Shown here piece by piece: positions 23,079-32,144 of a DNA stretch of 64,000 nt. The DNA is from Streptomyces sp. YIM 130001 (lineage in GTDB: Bacteria; Actinomycetota; Actinomycetes; Streptomycetales; Streptomycetaceae), in contig NZ_KZ984568.1 in NCBI RefSeq assembly GCF_003574445.1, forward strand, positions 1 through 64,000, given 5' to 3'. Made by a program: the position numbers and the translations under genes. Position 1 is the first letter of the stretch. Every line of letters starts with the position of its first letter. The notes below the pieces were generated by a model. The model ran no database searches. It saw nothing but the letters and a program-made list of their open reading frames with translations, and was not told where the DNA came from.

Positions 23079-24251
23079 ATGAGCAGCGAGACCTCCTCCC
23101 AGAGCCCGGTCCCCTCCCAGCCCGGAGGGGAATCCCGTAAGCCGCGCGTCGCCGTCGTGTTCGGCGGCCGCAGTTCCGAGCACGGCATCTCCATCGTGAC
23201 CGCCGGTGCCGTACTGCGTGCCATCGACCGCGAGAAGTACGACGTCCTGCCCATCGGCATCACCCACGACGGCCGTTGGGTACTCACCGCCGACGAACCC
23301 GACCGGATGGCGATCGCGGGACGCGAGGTGCCCACCATGGGGCAGCTCGCCGAGTCGACCGACGGCGGCGTGGTCCTGCCCATCGACCCCTCCAACCGCG
23401 AAGTGGTGTACGCCGAGCCGGGTTCGGTGCCGAAGGCCCTCGGCGAGGTGGACGTCGTCTTCCCCGTCCTGCACGGCCCCTACGGCGAGGACGGCACCCT
23501 TCAGGGACTTCTCGAACTGTCCGGCACGCCGTACGTCGGGTCCGGCGTCCTCGCCTCCGCCGTCGGCCAGGACAAGGAGTACATGAAGCGGGTCTTCACC
23601 TCCTTCGGGCTCCCGGTCGGCCCCTACGTGGTGGTGCGGCCGCGTGAGTGGGAGAGCGACCCCGCCGGCGCCCGCCGCCGGATCGCCGAGTTCGCGGGTG
23701 AGCACGGCTGGCCGCTCTTCGTGAAGCCCGCACGTGCCGGATCCTCGATGGGCATCACCAAGGTCGACTCCTTCGACGGGCTCGACGAGGCCATCGAGGA
23801 GGCGCAGCGGCACGACCCCAAGATCCTGGTGGAGGCACTGCTGCGGGGCCGCGAGATCGAGTGCGGCGTGCTCGAGTTCGAGGACGGGCCACGGGCCAGC
23901 CTGCCGGCCGAGATCCCGCCGGTCTCCGACCACTCCTTCTACGACTTCGAGGCCAAGTACATCGACTCGGCCTCCGGGATCGTGCCCGCGCCGCTCACCG
24001 TCGAGGAGACGGCCGAGGTCCAGCGCCTCGCGGTCGCCGCGTTCGAGGCCGCGGCCTGCGAGGGCCTGGTACGGGCGGACTTCTTCCTCACCGAGGACGG
24101 GCAGTTCGTGATCAACGAGATCAACACGATGCCCGGCTTCACGCCCATCTCCATGTACCCGCGCATGTGGCAGGAGAGCGGCGTGGAGTACGCGGAGCTG
24201 GTCGACCGCCTGGTGCAGGCGGCCCTGCGCCGTCCGACCGGGCTGCGCTGA
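23079..24251 (+). CDS. ddlA: D-alanine--D-alanine ligase
   Basis: A 390-residue ATP-grasp ligase that joins two D-alanines for peptidoglycan precursors in the cytoplasm. The N-terminal domain has VVFGGRSSEHGISIVTAGAV; HGPYGEDGTLQGLLE is the substrate-binding loop; the ATP-grasp core includes PLFVKPARAGSSMGITKV and the metal-binding INEINTMPGFTPISMYP at the end. The ATG at 23079 is chosen; a GTG-like extension to 23025 adds low-complexity sequence. It lies 118 bases after gpsA and probably has its own promoter. I see no vanRS-type resistance context, so this is the housekeeping ligase. Confidence 0.96.
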   Translation: MSSETSSQSPVPSQPGGESRKPRVAVVFGGRSSEHGISIVTAGAVLRAIDREKYDVLPIGITHDGRWVLTADEPDRMAIAGREVPTMGQLAESTDGGVVLPIDPSNREVVYAEPGSVPKALGEVDVVFPVLHGPYGEDGTLQGLLELSGTPYVGSGVLASAVGQDKEYMKRVFTSFGLPVGPYVVVRPREWESDPAGARRRIAEFAGEHGWPLFVKPARAGSSMGITKVDSFDGLDEAIEEAQRHDPKILVEALLRGREIECGVLEFEDGPRASLPAEIPPVSDHSFYDFEAKYIDSASGIVPAPLTVEETAEVQRLAVAAFEAAACEGLVRADFFLTEDGQFVINEINTMPGFTPISMYPRMWQESGVEYAELVDRLVQAALRRPTGLR

Positions 24252-24332
24252 ACGGGCTTGCCCCGTCCGCGGGTTGGGCGTACGGAGCGACGACCGGACG
24301 TACGCGATCCGTCGACCGGGGCGTGGCCGGTG

Positions 24333-24818
24333 TCAGCCGGCGATGCCTTCCGGGACCGTCTTCTTGACGGGTACGGCGAAGTCAGTGAGCGGGCCGAGGC
24401 CACCGTCCTCGGCCCGCTTCTTGTCGAGCGTGATCTCGACGTACGCCTTGCGCAGCGTGGTGGTGAAGGCGAACGAGCCGTCGTCCTTCTGCTCCATGAG
24501 CCACCCCACGCCGTCCACTTCGACGCCGTCCGACTCCGGATCCGCCATCCTCGACGGCCGCTCCACACCGCAGCGCAGTATGATCGCCGAACCGCCCCAT
24601 CCCGCGGTCAGCTCGGAACGAGGTTCGGGGTCCTCCCGGTCGAGTCCGCTTACGCGCCGCGGGAGTTGCCCGTCCAGACTCCGGCACAGGTTCGTGACGG
24701 ATGAGGCCGGGGAGGGAACCGCGGCCGAGGCCGTGTCGTCCGTTGAGGAGCAACCCGCGGTCGCGCACAGCAGACCGAGGACGGGCAGGCAGGCGAGCCG
24801 GTGGCGGAAGAAGTTCAC
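24333..24818 (-). CDS. DUF3515 family putative lipoprotein
   Basis: A 161-residue protein. The N terminus has two basic residues, a hydrophobic stretch (LACLPVLGLL) and a lipobox-like ATAGC with the Cys at residue 23, so it is probably an exported lipoprotein. The mature part carries VTNLCRSLDGQLPRRVSGL, a Trp-Gly pair and IILRCGVERP, with paired cysteines that could form a disulfide, as in the DUF3515 family. The function is unknown. It is convergent with ddlA and followed on the same strand upstream by the Lrp-type gene. Confidence 0.82.
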   Translation of the reverse strand: MNFFRHRLACLPVLGLLCATAGCSSTDDTASAAVPSPASSVTNLCRSLDGQLPRRVSGLDREDPEPRSELTAGWGGSAIILRCGVERPSRMADPESDGVEVDGVGWLMEQKDDGSFAFTTTLRKAYVEITLDKKRAEDGGLGPLTDFAVPVKKTVPEGIAG

Positions 24819-24838
24819 CGGCCAAGCGTAGACGGGGG

Positions 24839-25072
24839 CTACAAGTGCACGACCGGGCAGGTCAGAGTGCGGGTGATGCCGTCCACTTGCTGGACTTTGG
24901 CGACCACCATGCGACCGAGTTCATCGACCGTGTCCGCCTGCGCACGCACGATGACGTCGTAGGGTCCGGTCACGTCCTCGGCCTGGATCACTCCTGGAAT
25001 CTTGCCGATGAGCTCGGCGACGGTCGACGCCTTGCCAACTTCGGTCTGGATCAGGATGTACGCCTGTACCAC
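24839..25072 (-). CDS. Stand-alone Lrp/AsnC effector-binding domain protein
   Basis: A 77-residue protein that is only the RAM (ligand-binding) domain of Lrp/AsnC regulators, without any helix-turn-helix. VQAYILIQTEVGKASTVAEL, GVIQAEDVTGPYDVIVRA and a C-terminal VDGITRTLTCPVV match the fold. The GTG at 25072 has GGAGG at ideal spacing; the longer frame to 25192 lacks a site. Such proteins probably bind amino acids as oligomers or modulate full-length Lrp partners. It lies 20 bases upstream of, and in the same direction as, the DUF3515 gene, suggesting co-transcription. Confidence 0.85.
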   Translation of the reverse strand: MVQAYILIQTEVGKASTVAELIGKIPGVIQAEDVTGPYDVIVRAQADTVDELGRMVVAKVQQVDGITRTLTCPVVHL

Positions 25073-25275
25073 GGAACCTCCAGGGCGGCCACGAGGATCA
25101 TGCGGGGAGAAGGGACGCCACGGTATCGCGTCGCCGCACGTCGCGGGGAGACCCGCGAAACCTGTGGCGCGGACACCACCGCGTACGGACAAGAGAAGTT
25201 GACGTATTTGTTGACGGTACCCGCGGCAGATAGAGCCCGCGACCGCAACCGCACTGGGGCAGAAGGGGCATATCG

Positions 25276-26244
25276 ATGAAGGGCACCGTGGGAGAGCTCG
25301 GTGAATTCGGGCTCATCAGGGAGCTCACCTCCCGGCTCACCACGACGCCGGCGGTGCGGCTCGGGCCGGGTGACGACGCCGCGGTGGTGGCGGCACCCGA
25401 CCGCAGGGTCGTCGCCAGCACCGACATCCTGCTCGAGGGGCGGCACTTCCGGCGCGACTGGTCCACGGCGTACGACGTCGGGCGCAAGGCCGCCGCGCAG
25501 AACCTCGCGGACATCGCCGCCATGGGCGCCGTGCCCACCGCCTTGCTGCTCGCGCTCGTCGTGCCCGCCGAACTGCCCGTCACCTGGGCCACCGAGCTGA
25601 TGGACGGGCTGCGCGACGAGTGTCAGGTCGCGGGTGCGGCCGTGGTCGGCGGCGATGTCGTACGGGGTGACACGATCACCGTGTCGATCACCGCACTCGG
25701 CGATCTGCGCAACCACGAGCCGGTGACCCGAGGAGGGGCGCAGGCCGGCGATGTCGTGGCGTACACCGGCTGGTTGGGCTGGTCGGCAGCGGGGCACGCG
25801 GTGCTGTCACGGGGGTTCCGCTCGCCGCGGGCCTTCGTCGAGGCGCACCGGCGGCCCGAACCGCCGTACCACGCGGGGCCCGCGGCGGCCGGCCTCGGCG
25901 CCACCGCCATGGCGGACGTCAGCGACGGCCTGATCGCCGACCTCGGCCACATCGCCGAGGCGAGCAAGGTGCGGATCGACGTCAAGTCCGGCTCGATCGA
26001 CGTACCGACACAGATGAACGACATCGGTCAGGCGGTCGGCGTCGACCCGCTGCAATGGGTACTCACCGGCGGTGAGGATCACGCGATAGTGGCGACGTTC
26101 CCCTCGGACGTGAAGCTTCCGGCGCGCTGGAAGGTGATCGGCGAGGTCCTCAACCCCTCGGCGCAGCCGCAGGTGACCGTCGACGGGGCGCCATGGACCA
26201 GCAAGGCCGGCTGGGACCACTTCGGCGGCGAGATCGAGTCGTGA
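25276..26244 (+). CDS. thiL: Thiamine-monophosphate kinase
   Basis: A 322-residue ATP-dependent kinase making thiamine pyrophosphate from thiamine monophosphate, the last step of thiamine synthesis. Signatures are GELGEFGLIRELTSRL, the Mg/ATP-binding GPGDDAAVV, STDILLEGRHFRRDW, and AQNLADIAAMGAVPTALLLA. MADVSDGLIADLGHIA and LTGGEDHAIVATF complete the PurM-like fold. The ATG has AGAAGGGGC upstream. It overlaps thiD by four bases (GTGA). Confidence 0.95.
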   Translation: MKGTVGELGEFGLIRELTSRLTTTPAVRLGPGDDAAVVAAPDRRVVASTDILLEGRHFRRDWSTAYDVGRKAAAQNLADIAAMGAVPTALLLALVVPAELPVTWATELMDGLRDECQVAGAAVVGGDVVRGDTITVSITALGDLRNHEPVTRGGAQAGDVVAYTGWLGWSAAGHAVLSRGFRSPRAFVEAHRRPEPPYHAGPAAAGLGATAMADVSDGLIADLGHIAEASKVRIDVKSGSIDVPTQMNDIGQAVGVDPLQWVLTGGEDHAIVATFPSDVKLPARWKVIGEVLNPSAQPQVTVDGAPWTSKAGWDHFGGEIES

Positions 26245-27101
26245 GTACAGGGGACAGCGCCGTTCCGTCCGGCGCCGCGGTCGCTCGGGGCGGGACGGCT
26301 CCGGGCCAGGCGCCCCCGCTCGTGCTGACCGTCGCCGGATCCGACTCCGGCGGCGGCGCCGGCATTCAGGCCGACCTGAAGACGATGCTGGCGCTCGGCA
26401 CCCACGGCATGAGCGTGCTCACCGCTGTCACCGCGCAGAACTCCCTCGGCGTGCAAGGCGCCTGGGAGCTGCCGGTGGAGGCGGTCCGCGCGCAGTACCG
26501 CAGCGTCGTCGACGACATCGGCGTGCACGCGGTGAAGACCGGCATGCTGTCCTCGGCGGAGCTCGTCGAGGAGGTCGCGGCGCTGCTCGCGGGCACCGAC
26601 GCTCCCGCGGTGGTGGACCCGGTCGGCGTCTCGAAGCACGGCGACCCGCTGCTCGCCGCCTCGGCCCTGGACTCGGTCCGTACGAGACTGCTGCCCGTCG
26701 CCGCCGTGGCCACCCCGAACCTCGACGAGGTCGCCCAACTCACCGGCGTACAGGTCGAGTCGGAGGCGGACCTGCCCCGCGCTGCGGCCGCCGTCCTCGC
26801 GTACGGGCCGCGCTGGGCCCTGATCAAGGGCGGGCATCTGGCCGGCGGCGAGGCCGTGGATCTGCTGACCGACGGCAGTGACGAGCACTGGCTGCGCGGG
26901 GACCGGCACGACAACCGGCATACGCACGGCACCGGTTGCACCCTGGCGAGCGCGATCGCCGCGGGCCTGGCCAAGGGCCTCTCCGTCCCCGACGCGGCCG
27001 CGGAGGCCAAGGAGTACGTCACGGGGGCCATCGCGGCAGGGTTCGCGCTCGGCTCGGGGATCGGGCCGGTGGACCACGGATGGCGGCTGCGGCGGGGGTG
27101 A
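26241..27101 (+). CDS. thiD: Hydroxymethylpyrimidine/phosphomethylpyrimidine kinase
   Basis: A 286-residue ribokinase-family enzyme that phosphorylates HMP and HMP-phosphate in thiamine synthesis. LTVAGSDSGGGAGIQADLKT (residues about 33-52) is the signature. GTHGMSVLTAVTAQNS, VKTGMLSSAELV, PVGVSKHGDPLL and the catalytic DNRHTHGTGCTLASAIAAGL follow. The GTG at 26241 overlaps the thiL stop, so the pair is coupled. The first 30 residues are a non-conserved Ser/Ala-rich extension. A long bidirectional hairpin ends the transcript. Confidence 0.95.
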   Translation: MSTGDSAVPSGAAVARGGTAPGQAPPLVLTVAGSDSGGGAGIQADLKTMLALGTHGMSVLTAVTAQNSLGVQGAWELPVEAVRAQYRSVVDDIGVHAVKTGMLSSAELVEEVAALLAGTDAPAVVDPVGVSKHGDPLLAASALDSVRTRLLPVAAVATPNLDEVAQLTGVQVESEADLPRAAAAVLAYGPRWALIKGGHLAGGEAVDLLTDGSDEHWLRGDRHDNRHTHGTGCTLASAIAAGLAKGLSVPDAAAEAKEYVTGAIAAGFALGSGIGPVDHGWRLRRG

Positions 27102-27183
27102 GGGCCGGCGTCTGCTGTCCCGGTCGCAGTTCCCTCGGCTGTGCGTACCTCCTGGACGTACGCACGGCACGGGCGCGGACATG

Positions 27184-27222
27184 AAGAAGGCCGGTCCACC
27201 CAGTGGGTGGACCGGCCTTCTT
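27184..27222. terminator. Bidirectional terminator between thiD and rpmB
   Basis: A perfect 17-bp stem, AAGAAGGCCGGTCCACC, with a five-base loop and exact complement. The AAGAA/TTCTT ends give a U-rich 3' end in both directions, so it ends thiD (+) and rpmB (-) alike. Confidence 0.9.
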
Positions 27223-27257
27223 GGCAACCGGCTAGGTGGCCGCGCTTTGCGTAGGCG

Positions 27258-27443
27258 TCAGCGCGAGACCTTGCCGGCCTTGATGCACGAGGTGCAGGCG
27301 TTGAGGCGCTTCGGCGTCCCGCCGACCACGGCACGCACGCGCTGGATGTTCGGGTTCCAGCGACGCGGCGTACGGCGGTGCGAGTGCGAGATGTTGTTGC
27401 CGAAGCCCGGCCCCTTGCCGCAGACGTCGCAGTTGGCAGCCAC
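27258..27443 (-). CDS. rpmB: 50S ribosomal protein L28
   Basis: A 61-residue L28. It keeps both cysteine pairs, NCDVCGKG near the N terminus and ACTSCIKAG near the end, and is therefore the zinc-binding (C+) form; Streptomyces often also have a Zur-controlled C- copy elsewhere. NISHSHRRTPRRWNPNIQRV is the conserved core. The GTG at 27443 has TGGAGTGACC upstream. Its 5' leader carries an unusual terminator-like hairpin (see the leader entry). Confidence 0.95.
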   Translation of the reverse strand: MAANCDVCGKGPGFGNNISHSHRRTPRRWNPNIQRVRAVVGGTPKRLNACTSCIKAGKVSR

Positions 27444-27486
27444 GGTCACTCCAAAGACTTCAGATGCAAGATGCACTTACGGTTAC

Positions 27487-27553
27487 CCCGGCATGCCGGG
27501 ATCAGGAATCTGAGTGGCGGTGCCAGGAAGGAAAAAACCCGATTGGTATCGGG
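27487..27553 (-). promoter_or_regulatory. rpmB 5' leader with a terminator-like hairpin and a second palindrome
   Basis: Read on the minus strand, CCCGATACCAATCGGG is followed at once by TTTTTTCC (27530-27553), a textbook intrinsic terminator. It lies about 90 bases before rpmB, with no minus-strand gene before it. A second perfect palindrome, CCCGGCATGCCGGG (27487-27500), lies between it and the start codon. A possible promoter is TATGCT with TTCGTT 18 bases earlier (about 27570-27599). This may be an attenuator controlling L28; alternatively it stops antisense transcription. Confidence 0.5.
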
Positions 27554-27729
27554 CAACCTGAGCAGCATACAACGACTGCTTCGGTACAACGAAACTACCA
27601 TGGGCGCACCCCGCCCCCTGCCGGGACCTCAAGGCCCCGGACCAGCGCTCGAGCCGCTCCGGCCGGGTGCTCCGACCGTTCCCGCCGGGTACTAGTGTGC
27701 GGTGCTACCGCAGGTAGCGAGGAGGCAGA

Positions 27730-29580
27730 GTGCCGCAGGACGAGGGGCGGGCCGTCGGCGGGGACGCGGCGTCGAAGGCGCTGGGCGCAGGAACCGTGCG
27801 CGCCTGGTGCGGTCTCGCGCTCGAGGCACTCGGCCGGGCCCGCGAGGAGATCGACGCGATCAACGTCTATCCCGTGGCCGACTCGGACACCGGCACGAAC
27901 CTCTATCTGACCGCGGAGTCGGCGTCGCAGGCCGTGGAAGCGGTCTTCGCCGCGTACGACCTCCGGGTCGGCGGAAGTGACGTTCACGACACATCGGGGC
28001 CCACGCGCGCGGAGGCGATGCGGGCGATGGCCCATGGCGCGCTGATCGGGGCCCGCGGAAACTCCGGGACGATCTTGGCGCAGCTCCTGCGGGGGATGTC
28101 CGAGGTGCTTGCGGCGGACGCCCAGGAGGAGGCGGCTCCCGCGCTCACTCCCGGCGAGCTGCTGGCCGCCGCGCTGACCCGCGCCGCCGAATCCGCTTAC
28201 GAGGCGGTCGCGCATCCCGTGGAGGGCACCGTCCTCACCGTGGCGACGGCCGCCGCCGGGACGGCGCGACAGCACGCCTCATCGGGGGCCGCAGAGGTCG
28301 CGCGAGGGGCGTACGACGGTGCCCGTGCGGCCCTCCAGGCCACTCCCGGGCAGCTTTCGGTGCTGCGGCGGGCCGGGGTCGTGGACGCGGGCGGCCGCGG
28401 ACTGGTCGCCGTGCTCGGCGCTCTCGCCGAGGCGGTGTCGGGGCAGGCAACCGCCGGTACGACGCGGCAACGGACACGGTGGCCGCACGATTTGGCTGCC
28501 GTGGTCGACGACGAACCGGAGCCTGCCGGATCCTTCGACGCCGCTCACGATTCCGGTGCCGTTCCCTCGCCCGAAAACGCCCTCTACGCGCGCGTGGAGG
28601 GCTGTTCGCCGGCGGACGGAACGACCGTCGCGACGGACGGCGGGACGTCGGCTGCCGGACCCGCCTTCGAGGTCATCTACCTGCTCGAGGCCCCGGACGC
28701 CGCGGTGGCCCGCCTTCGCCGTCGTCTCGACGCGCTCGGTGACTCCCTCGTGGTGGTCGGCGGCGACGGACTGTGGAACGTCCACGTGCACGCCGACGAC
28801 GCGGGCGCGGCCGTGGAGGCAGGCGTCGAGGCCGGACGGCCGTACCGGATCCGGATCACGCACTTCGGCGCGGGCGATGCGCACACCGCGGGTGCCGGCG
28901 CTCCGCCGCGGGAGCGTGCCGCGCGCGCGGTGGTCACCGTCGTACCGGGCGAGGGGCTGGTGGCACTCTGCGCGGAGGCAGGGGCCACCACCGTCCTGGC
29001 ACGACCCGGTGAACCACCCGCCAGTGGCGAACTGGTGGACGCGGTACGCCGTGCCCACGCGCGCGAGGTGGTTCTGCTGCCGAACGACGCAGAGCTGCGG
29101 CACACCGCGGCGGCCGCCGCGGAGGAGGCCCGTACCGAGGGCGTACGGGTCGCGTTGATCCCGACCCGGTCCGCCGTGCAGGGCCTTGCCGCGCTCGCTG
29201 TGCACGAACCGGAGCGGCGGTTCGACGAGGACGTGGTCGCGATGACCTCAGCCGCGGGCGCCACCCGCTACGCCGAACTCGCCCTCGCCGAACGGCAGTC
29301 CTGGACCACGGCGGGCATCTGCCAGGCCGGTGACGTGCTCGGGATGGTCGACGGGGACGTCGCGGTGATCGGCCAGGACCTCGCGCAGACCGCCGGTTCG
29401 GTGCTCGACCGGATGCTCGCCGCCGGCGGCGAGTTGGTCACCCTGGTACTCGGTCCGGACGTACCGCAGAGCGTCGCGGACGACCTCGAGGCGCGGGTGC
29501 GCACCTCGTACCTGGCCGTGGACACCGTGGTGTACTCGGGCGGGCGGCACGCCGCGCCGCTGATCATCGGGGTCGAGTAG
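27730..29580 (+). CDS. DhaL (DAK2)/FakA-like domain protein
   Basis: A 616-residue protein. The N-terminal 210 residues are a DhaL-type ATP-binding domain: INVYPVADSDTGTNLYLT with the Asp-rich Mg site, and ALIGARGNSGTILAQLLRGM. The rest is the YloV/FakA middle and C-terminal region. Firmicute relatives (FakA) phosphorylate fatty acids bound to FakB (DegV) proteins; no fakB gene is adjacent here, so a fatty-acid kinase role is inferred only. The GTG start has GAGGAGG upstream. It sits between rpmB and recG, its usual place in many Gram-positive genomes. Confidence 0.85.
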   Translation: MPQDEGRAVGGDAASKALGAGTVRAWCGLALEALGRAREEIDAINVYPVADSDTGTNLYLTAESASQAVEAVFAAYDLRVGGSDVHDTSGPTRAEAMRAMAHGALIGARGNSGTILAQLLRGMSEVLAADAQEEAAPALTPGELLAAALTRAAESAYEAVAHPVEGTVLTVATAAAGTARQHASSGAAEVARGAYDGARAALQATPGQLSVLRRAGVVDAGGRGLVAVLGALAEAVSGQATAGTTRQRTRWPHDLAAVVDDEPEPAGSFDAAHDSGAVPSPENALYARVEGCSPADGTTVATDGGTSAAGPAFEVIYLLEAPDAAVARLRRRLDALGDSLVVVGGDGLWNVHVHADDAGAAVEAGVEAGRPYRIRITHFGAGDAHTAGAGAPPRERAARAVVTVVPGEGLVALCAEAGATTVLARPGEPPASGELVDAVRRAHAREVVLLPNDAELRHTAAAAAEEARTEGVRVALIPTRSAVQGLAALAVHEPERRFDEDVVAMTSAAGATRYAELALAERQSWTTAGICQAGDVLGMVDGDVAVIGQDLAQTAGSVLDRMLAAGGELVTLVLGPDVPQSVADDLEARVRTSYLAVDTVVYSGGRHAAPLIIGVE

Positions 29581-29682
29581 GCGCGGATCCGCGGGCTCCG
29601 GCAGTACACGGCGCGCCCGCCGGAGGCAGGTCGGGTCGGGTTTTCCACAGGTCTGCGCCGGTTGTCGGTGCGGTGGTGTGCA

Positions 29683-31884
29683 ATGGACCACGTGCCTGCG
29701 CTCGAAGAATCCCTGAAGAAAGTGATCGGCCCCGCCACCGCCAAGGTGATGGCCGAGCACCTAGGCCTGCACACGGTCGGCGACCTGCTCCACCACTACC
29801 CCCGGCGGTACGCGGAGCGAGGCGAGCTCACCCAGCTCTCCGACCTGCCGCTCGACGAGCACGTGACCGTCGTCGCCCAGGTCGCCTCGGCCCGGATCCT
29901 CGGGTTCAACGCCGGCCGCGGACAGCGCCTCGAGGTCGTCATCACCGACGGCAGCGGCCAGTTGCAGCTCGTCTTCTTCGGCCGCGGCATCCACAAACCG
30001 CACAAGGACCTGCTCCCGGGCACCCGCGCGATGTTCGCCGGCAAGGTGTCCACGTTCAACCGCAAACTCCAGCTGACCCATCCCGCGTACGAACTGCTGC
30101 GCGGCGGCGACCCCGAGGCCGTCGACGCCTGGGCGGGCGCCCTGATCCCGATCTATCCGGCGACGGCCAAGCTGGAGTCCTGGAAGATCGCCAAGGCGGT
30201 GGACGCGGTCCTGCCGAGTGCGGCGGAGGCGGTGGACCCGCTGCCCGACGCGCTGCGGGACGGCCGCGGACTGCTACCGCTGCCCGAGGCACTGGAAATG
30301 ATCCACCGCCCGCGTACCAAGGCGGACATCGCGGCCGCGAGGGACCGGTTGAAGTGGGACGAGGCCTTCGTCCTGCAGGTCGCCCTCGCCCGGCGTCGGT
30401 ACGCGGACACCCAACTGCCCGCCGTGGCACGCCGGCCCGCCGACGACGGCATCCTCACGGCGTTCGACGCCCGGCTGCCCTTCACGCTCACCGAGGGACA
30501 GCAGAAGGTCAGCGCCGAGATCTTCGGCGACCTCGCCACCGAGCACCCGATGCACCGCCTCCTGCAGGGCGAGGTCGGATCCGGCAAGACGATGGTCGCA
30601 TTGCGCGCGATGCTCGCGGTGGTCGACGCCGGCGGACAGGCGGCGATGCTCGCCCCGACCGAGGTGCTGGCTCAGCAGCACCACAGGTCGATCGTCGAGA
30701 TGATGGGAGATCTCGCGGAGTCCGGGATGCTCGGCGGCAGCGAGCGGGGCACCAAGGTGGTGCTGCTCACCGGTTCGATGGGAGCCGCTGCCCGACGCCA
30801 AGCACTGCTCGACCTGGTGACGGGCGAGGCGGGCATCGTGATCGGTACGCACGCGCTGATCGAGGACAAGGTCCAGTTCCACGACCTCGGCCTGGTCGTC
30901 GTCGACGAGCAGCACCGCTTCGGCGTCGAGCAGCGCGACGCCCTGCGGTCCAAGGGCAAGCAGCCGCCGCACCTGCTCGTGATGACGGCCACACCGATCC
31001 CGCGCACGGTCGCCATGACGGTCTTCGGCGACCTGGAGACCTCGGTGCTCGACCAGTTGCCGGCCGGCCGGAAGCCGATCGCCACCCATGTCGTCCCGGC
31101 CGCGGACAAGCCGCACTTCCTGGACCGTGCCTGGGAGCGGGTCCGCGAGGAGGTGACCGGCGGCCACCAGGCCTACGTCGTATGCCCACGCATCGGTGAC
31201 GAGACCGACGAGAAGGCCGCGGCCAAGGCGAAGAAGGCCGCGGCTTCGGCGGAGGACGACGCGGAGAAGCGGCCTCCGCTGGCCGTCCTGGAGGTGGCGG
31301 AGCAGCTCGCGGCGGGCCCGCTCGCCGGGCTGCGGGTCGAGGTGCTGCACGGGCGGATGGCGCCCGACGACAAGGACGACGTGATGCGCCGCTTCGCCGC
31401 GGGCGAGGTCGACGTCCTCGTCGCGACGACGGTCATCGAGGTGGGGGTGAACGTCCCCAACGCCACCGCGATGGTGATCATGGATGCCGACCGCTTCGGA
31501 GTCTCCCAGCTGCACCAGCTCCGCGGCCGAGTCGGCCGAGGCTCGGCGCCCGGACTGTGTCTGCTGGTCAGCGAGATGCCGGAGGCCAGTCCCGCGCGGG
31601 CCCGCCTGGGCGCCGTGGCCGCCACCCTGGACGGCTTCGAGCTCTCCCGGATCGACCTGGAGCAGCGCCGTGAGGGCGATGTGCTCGGCCAGGCGCAGTC
31701 GGGGGTCCGTTCCTCGCTGCGGGTACTCGCCGTCATCGAGGACGAGGAGGTCATCGCGGAAGCCCGCGAGGAGGCGGTCGCGGTGGTCGCAGCGGACCCG
31801 GACCTCGCGTCACTGCCCCAACTGCGCACGGCTCTGGACGCGCTCCTCGACCAGGAGCGGGAGGAGTATCTGGACAAGGGCTAG
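29683..31884 (+). CDS. recG: ATP-dependent DNA helicase RecG
   Basis: A 733-residue superfamily 2 helicase that remodels stalled replication forks and branched DNA. The N-terminal wedge/OB domain holds VTVVAQVASARILGF and LQLVFFGRG; Walker A is GEVGSGKTMVAL near residue 296; motif II is DEQHRFGVEQRDAL near 407; motif III is MTATPIPRTVAMT. The C-terminal helicase half has VATTVIEVGVNVPNATAMVI and QLHQLRGRVGRGS. The middle holds a Lys/Ala-rich insert (DEKAAAKAKKAAASAEDDA). The ATG at 29683 matches the family start; its ribosome-binding site is weak. Confidence 0.96.
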   Translation: MDHVPALEESLKKVIGPATAKVMAEHLGLHTVGDLLHHYPRRYAERGELTQLSDLPLDEHVTVVAQVASARILGFNAGRGQRLEVVITDGSGQLQLVFFGRGIHKPHKDLLPGTRAMFAGKVSTFNRKLQLTHPAYELLRGGDPEAVDAWAGALIPIYPATAKLESWKIAKAVDAVLPSAAEAVDPLPDALRDGRGLLPLPEALEMIHRPRTKADIAAARDRLKWDEAFVLQVALARRRYADTQLPAVARRPADDGILTAFDARLPFTLTEGQQKVSAEIFGDLATEHPMHRLLQGEVGSGKTMVALRAMLAVVDAGGQAAMLAPTEVLAQQHHRSIVEMMGDLAESGMLGGSERGTKVVLLTGSMGAAARRQALLDLVTGEAGIVIGTHALIEDKVQFHDLGLVVVDEQHRFGVEQRDALRSKGKQPPHLLVMTATPIPRTVAMTVFGDLETSVLDQLPAGRKPIATHVVPAADKPHFLDRAWERVREEVTGGHQAYVVCPRIGDETDEKAAAKAKKAAASAEDDAEKRPPLAVLEVAEQLAAGPLAGLRVEVLHGRMAPDDKDDVMRRFAAGEVDVLVATTVIEVGVNVPNATAMVIMDADRFGVSQLHQLRGRVGRGSAPGLCLLVSEMPEASPARARLGAVAATLDGFELSRIDLEQRREGDVLGQAQSGVRSSLRVLAVIEDEEVIAEAREEAVAVVAADPDLASLPQLRTALDALLDQEREEYLDKG

Positions 31885-32144
31885 CCGAGGCTTTCACCGC
31901 TGCCGCCGGGCCGTCGAGTCGCCGGGTCTCGGGCGCAGTTGAGCAGGCGCGTGCGGGATCGCACCCGGTGCCGCGGCCGACGTCCCACGCGTGTCGGGCC
32001 ACGCGCCATATCGCCCGCACGGTCCGCAGCGCCGAGGTCCCCCTGCGCCGCGCGCCGTCCCCTGGGCGAATAATGGAAGCCACTGCCCGAGGGGGCAGTG
32101 CCCGAAGGCTGACCCCGCCACCCCACCGAAGGACCGGTCCCCAC

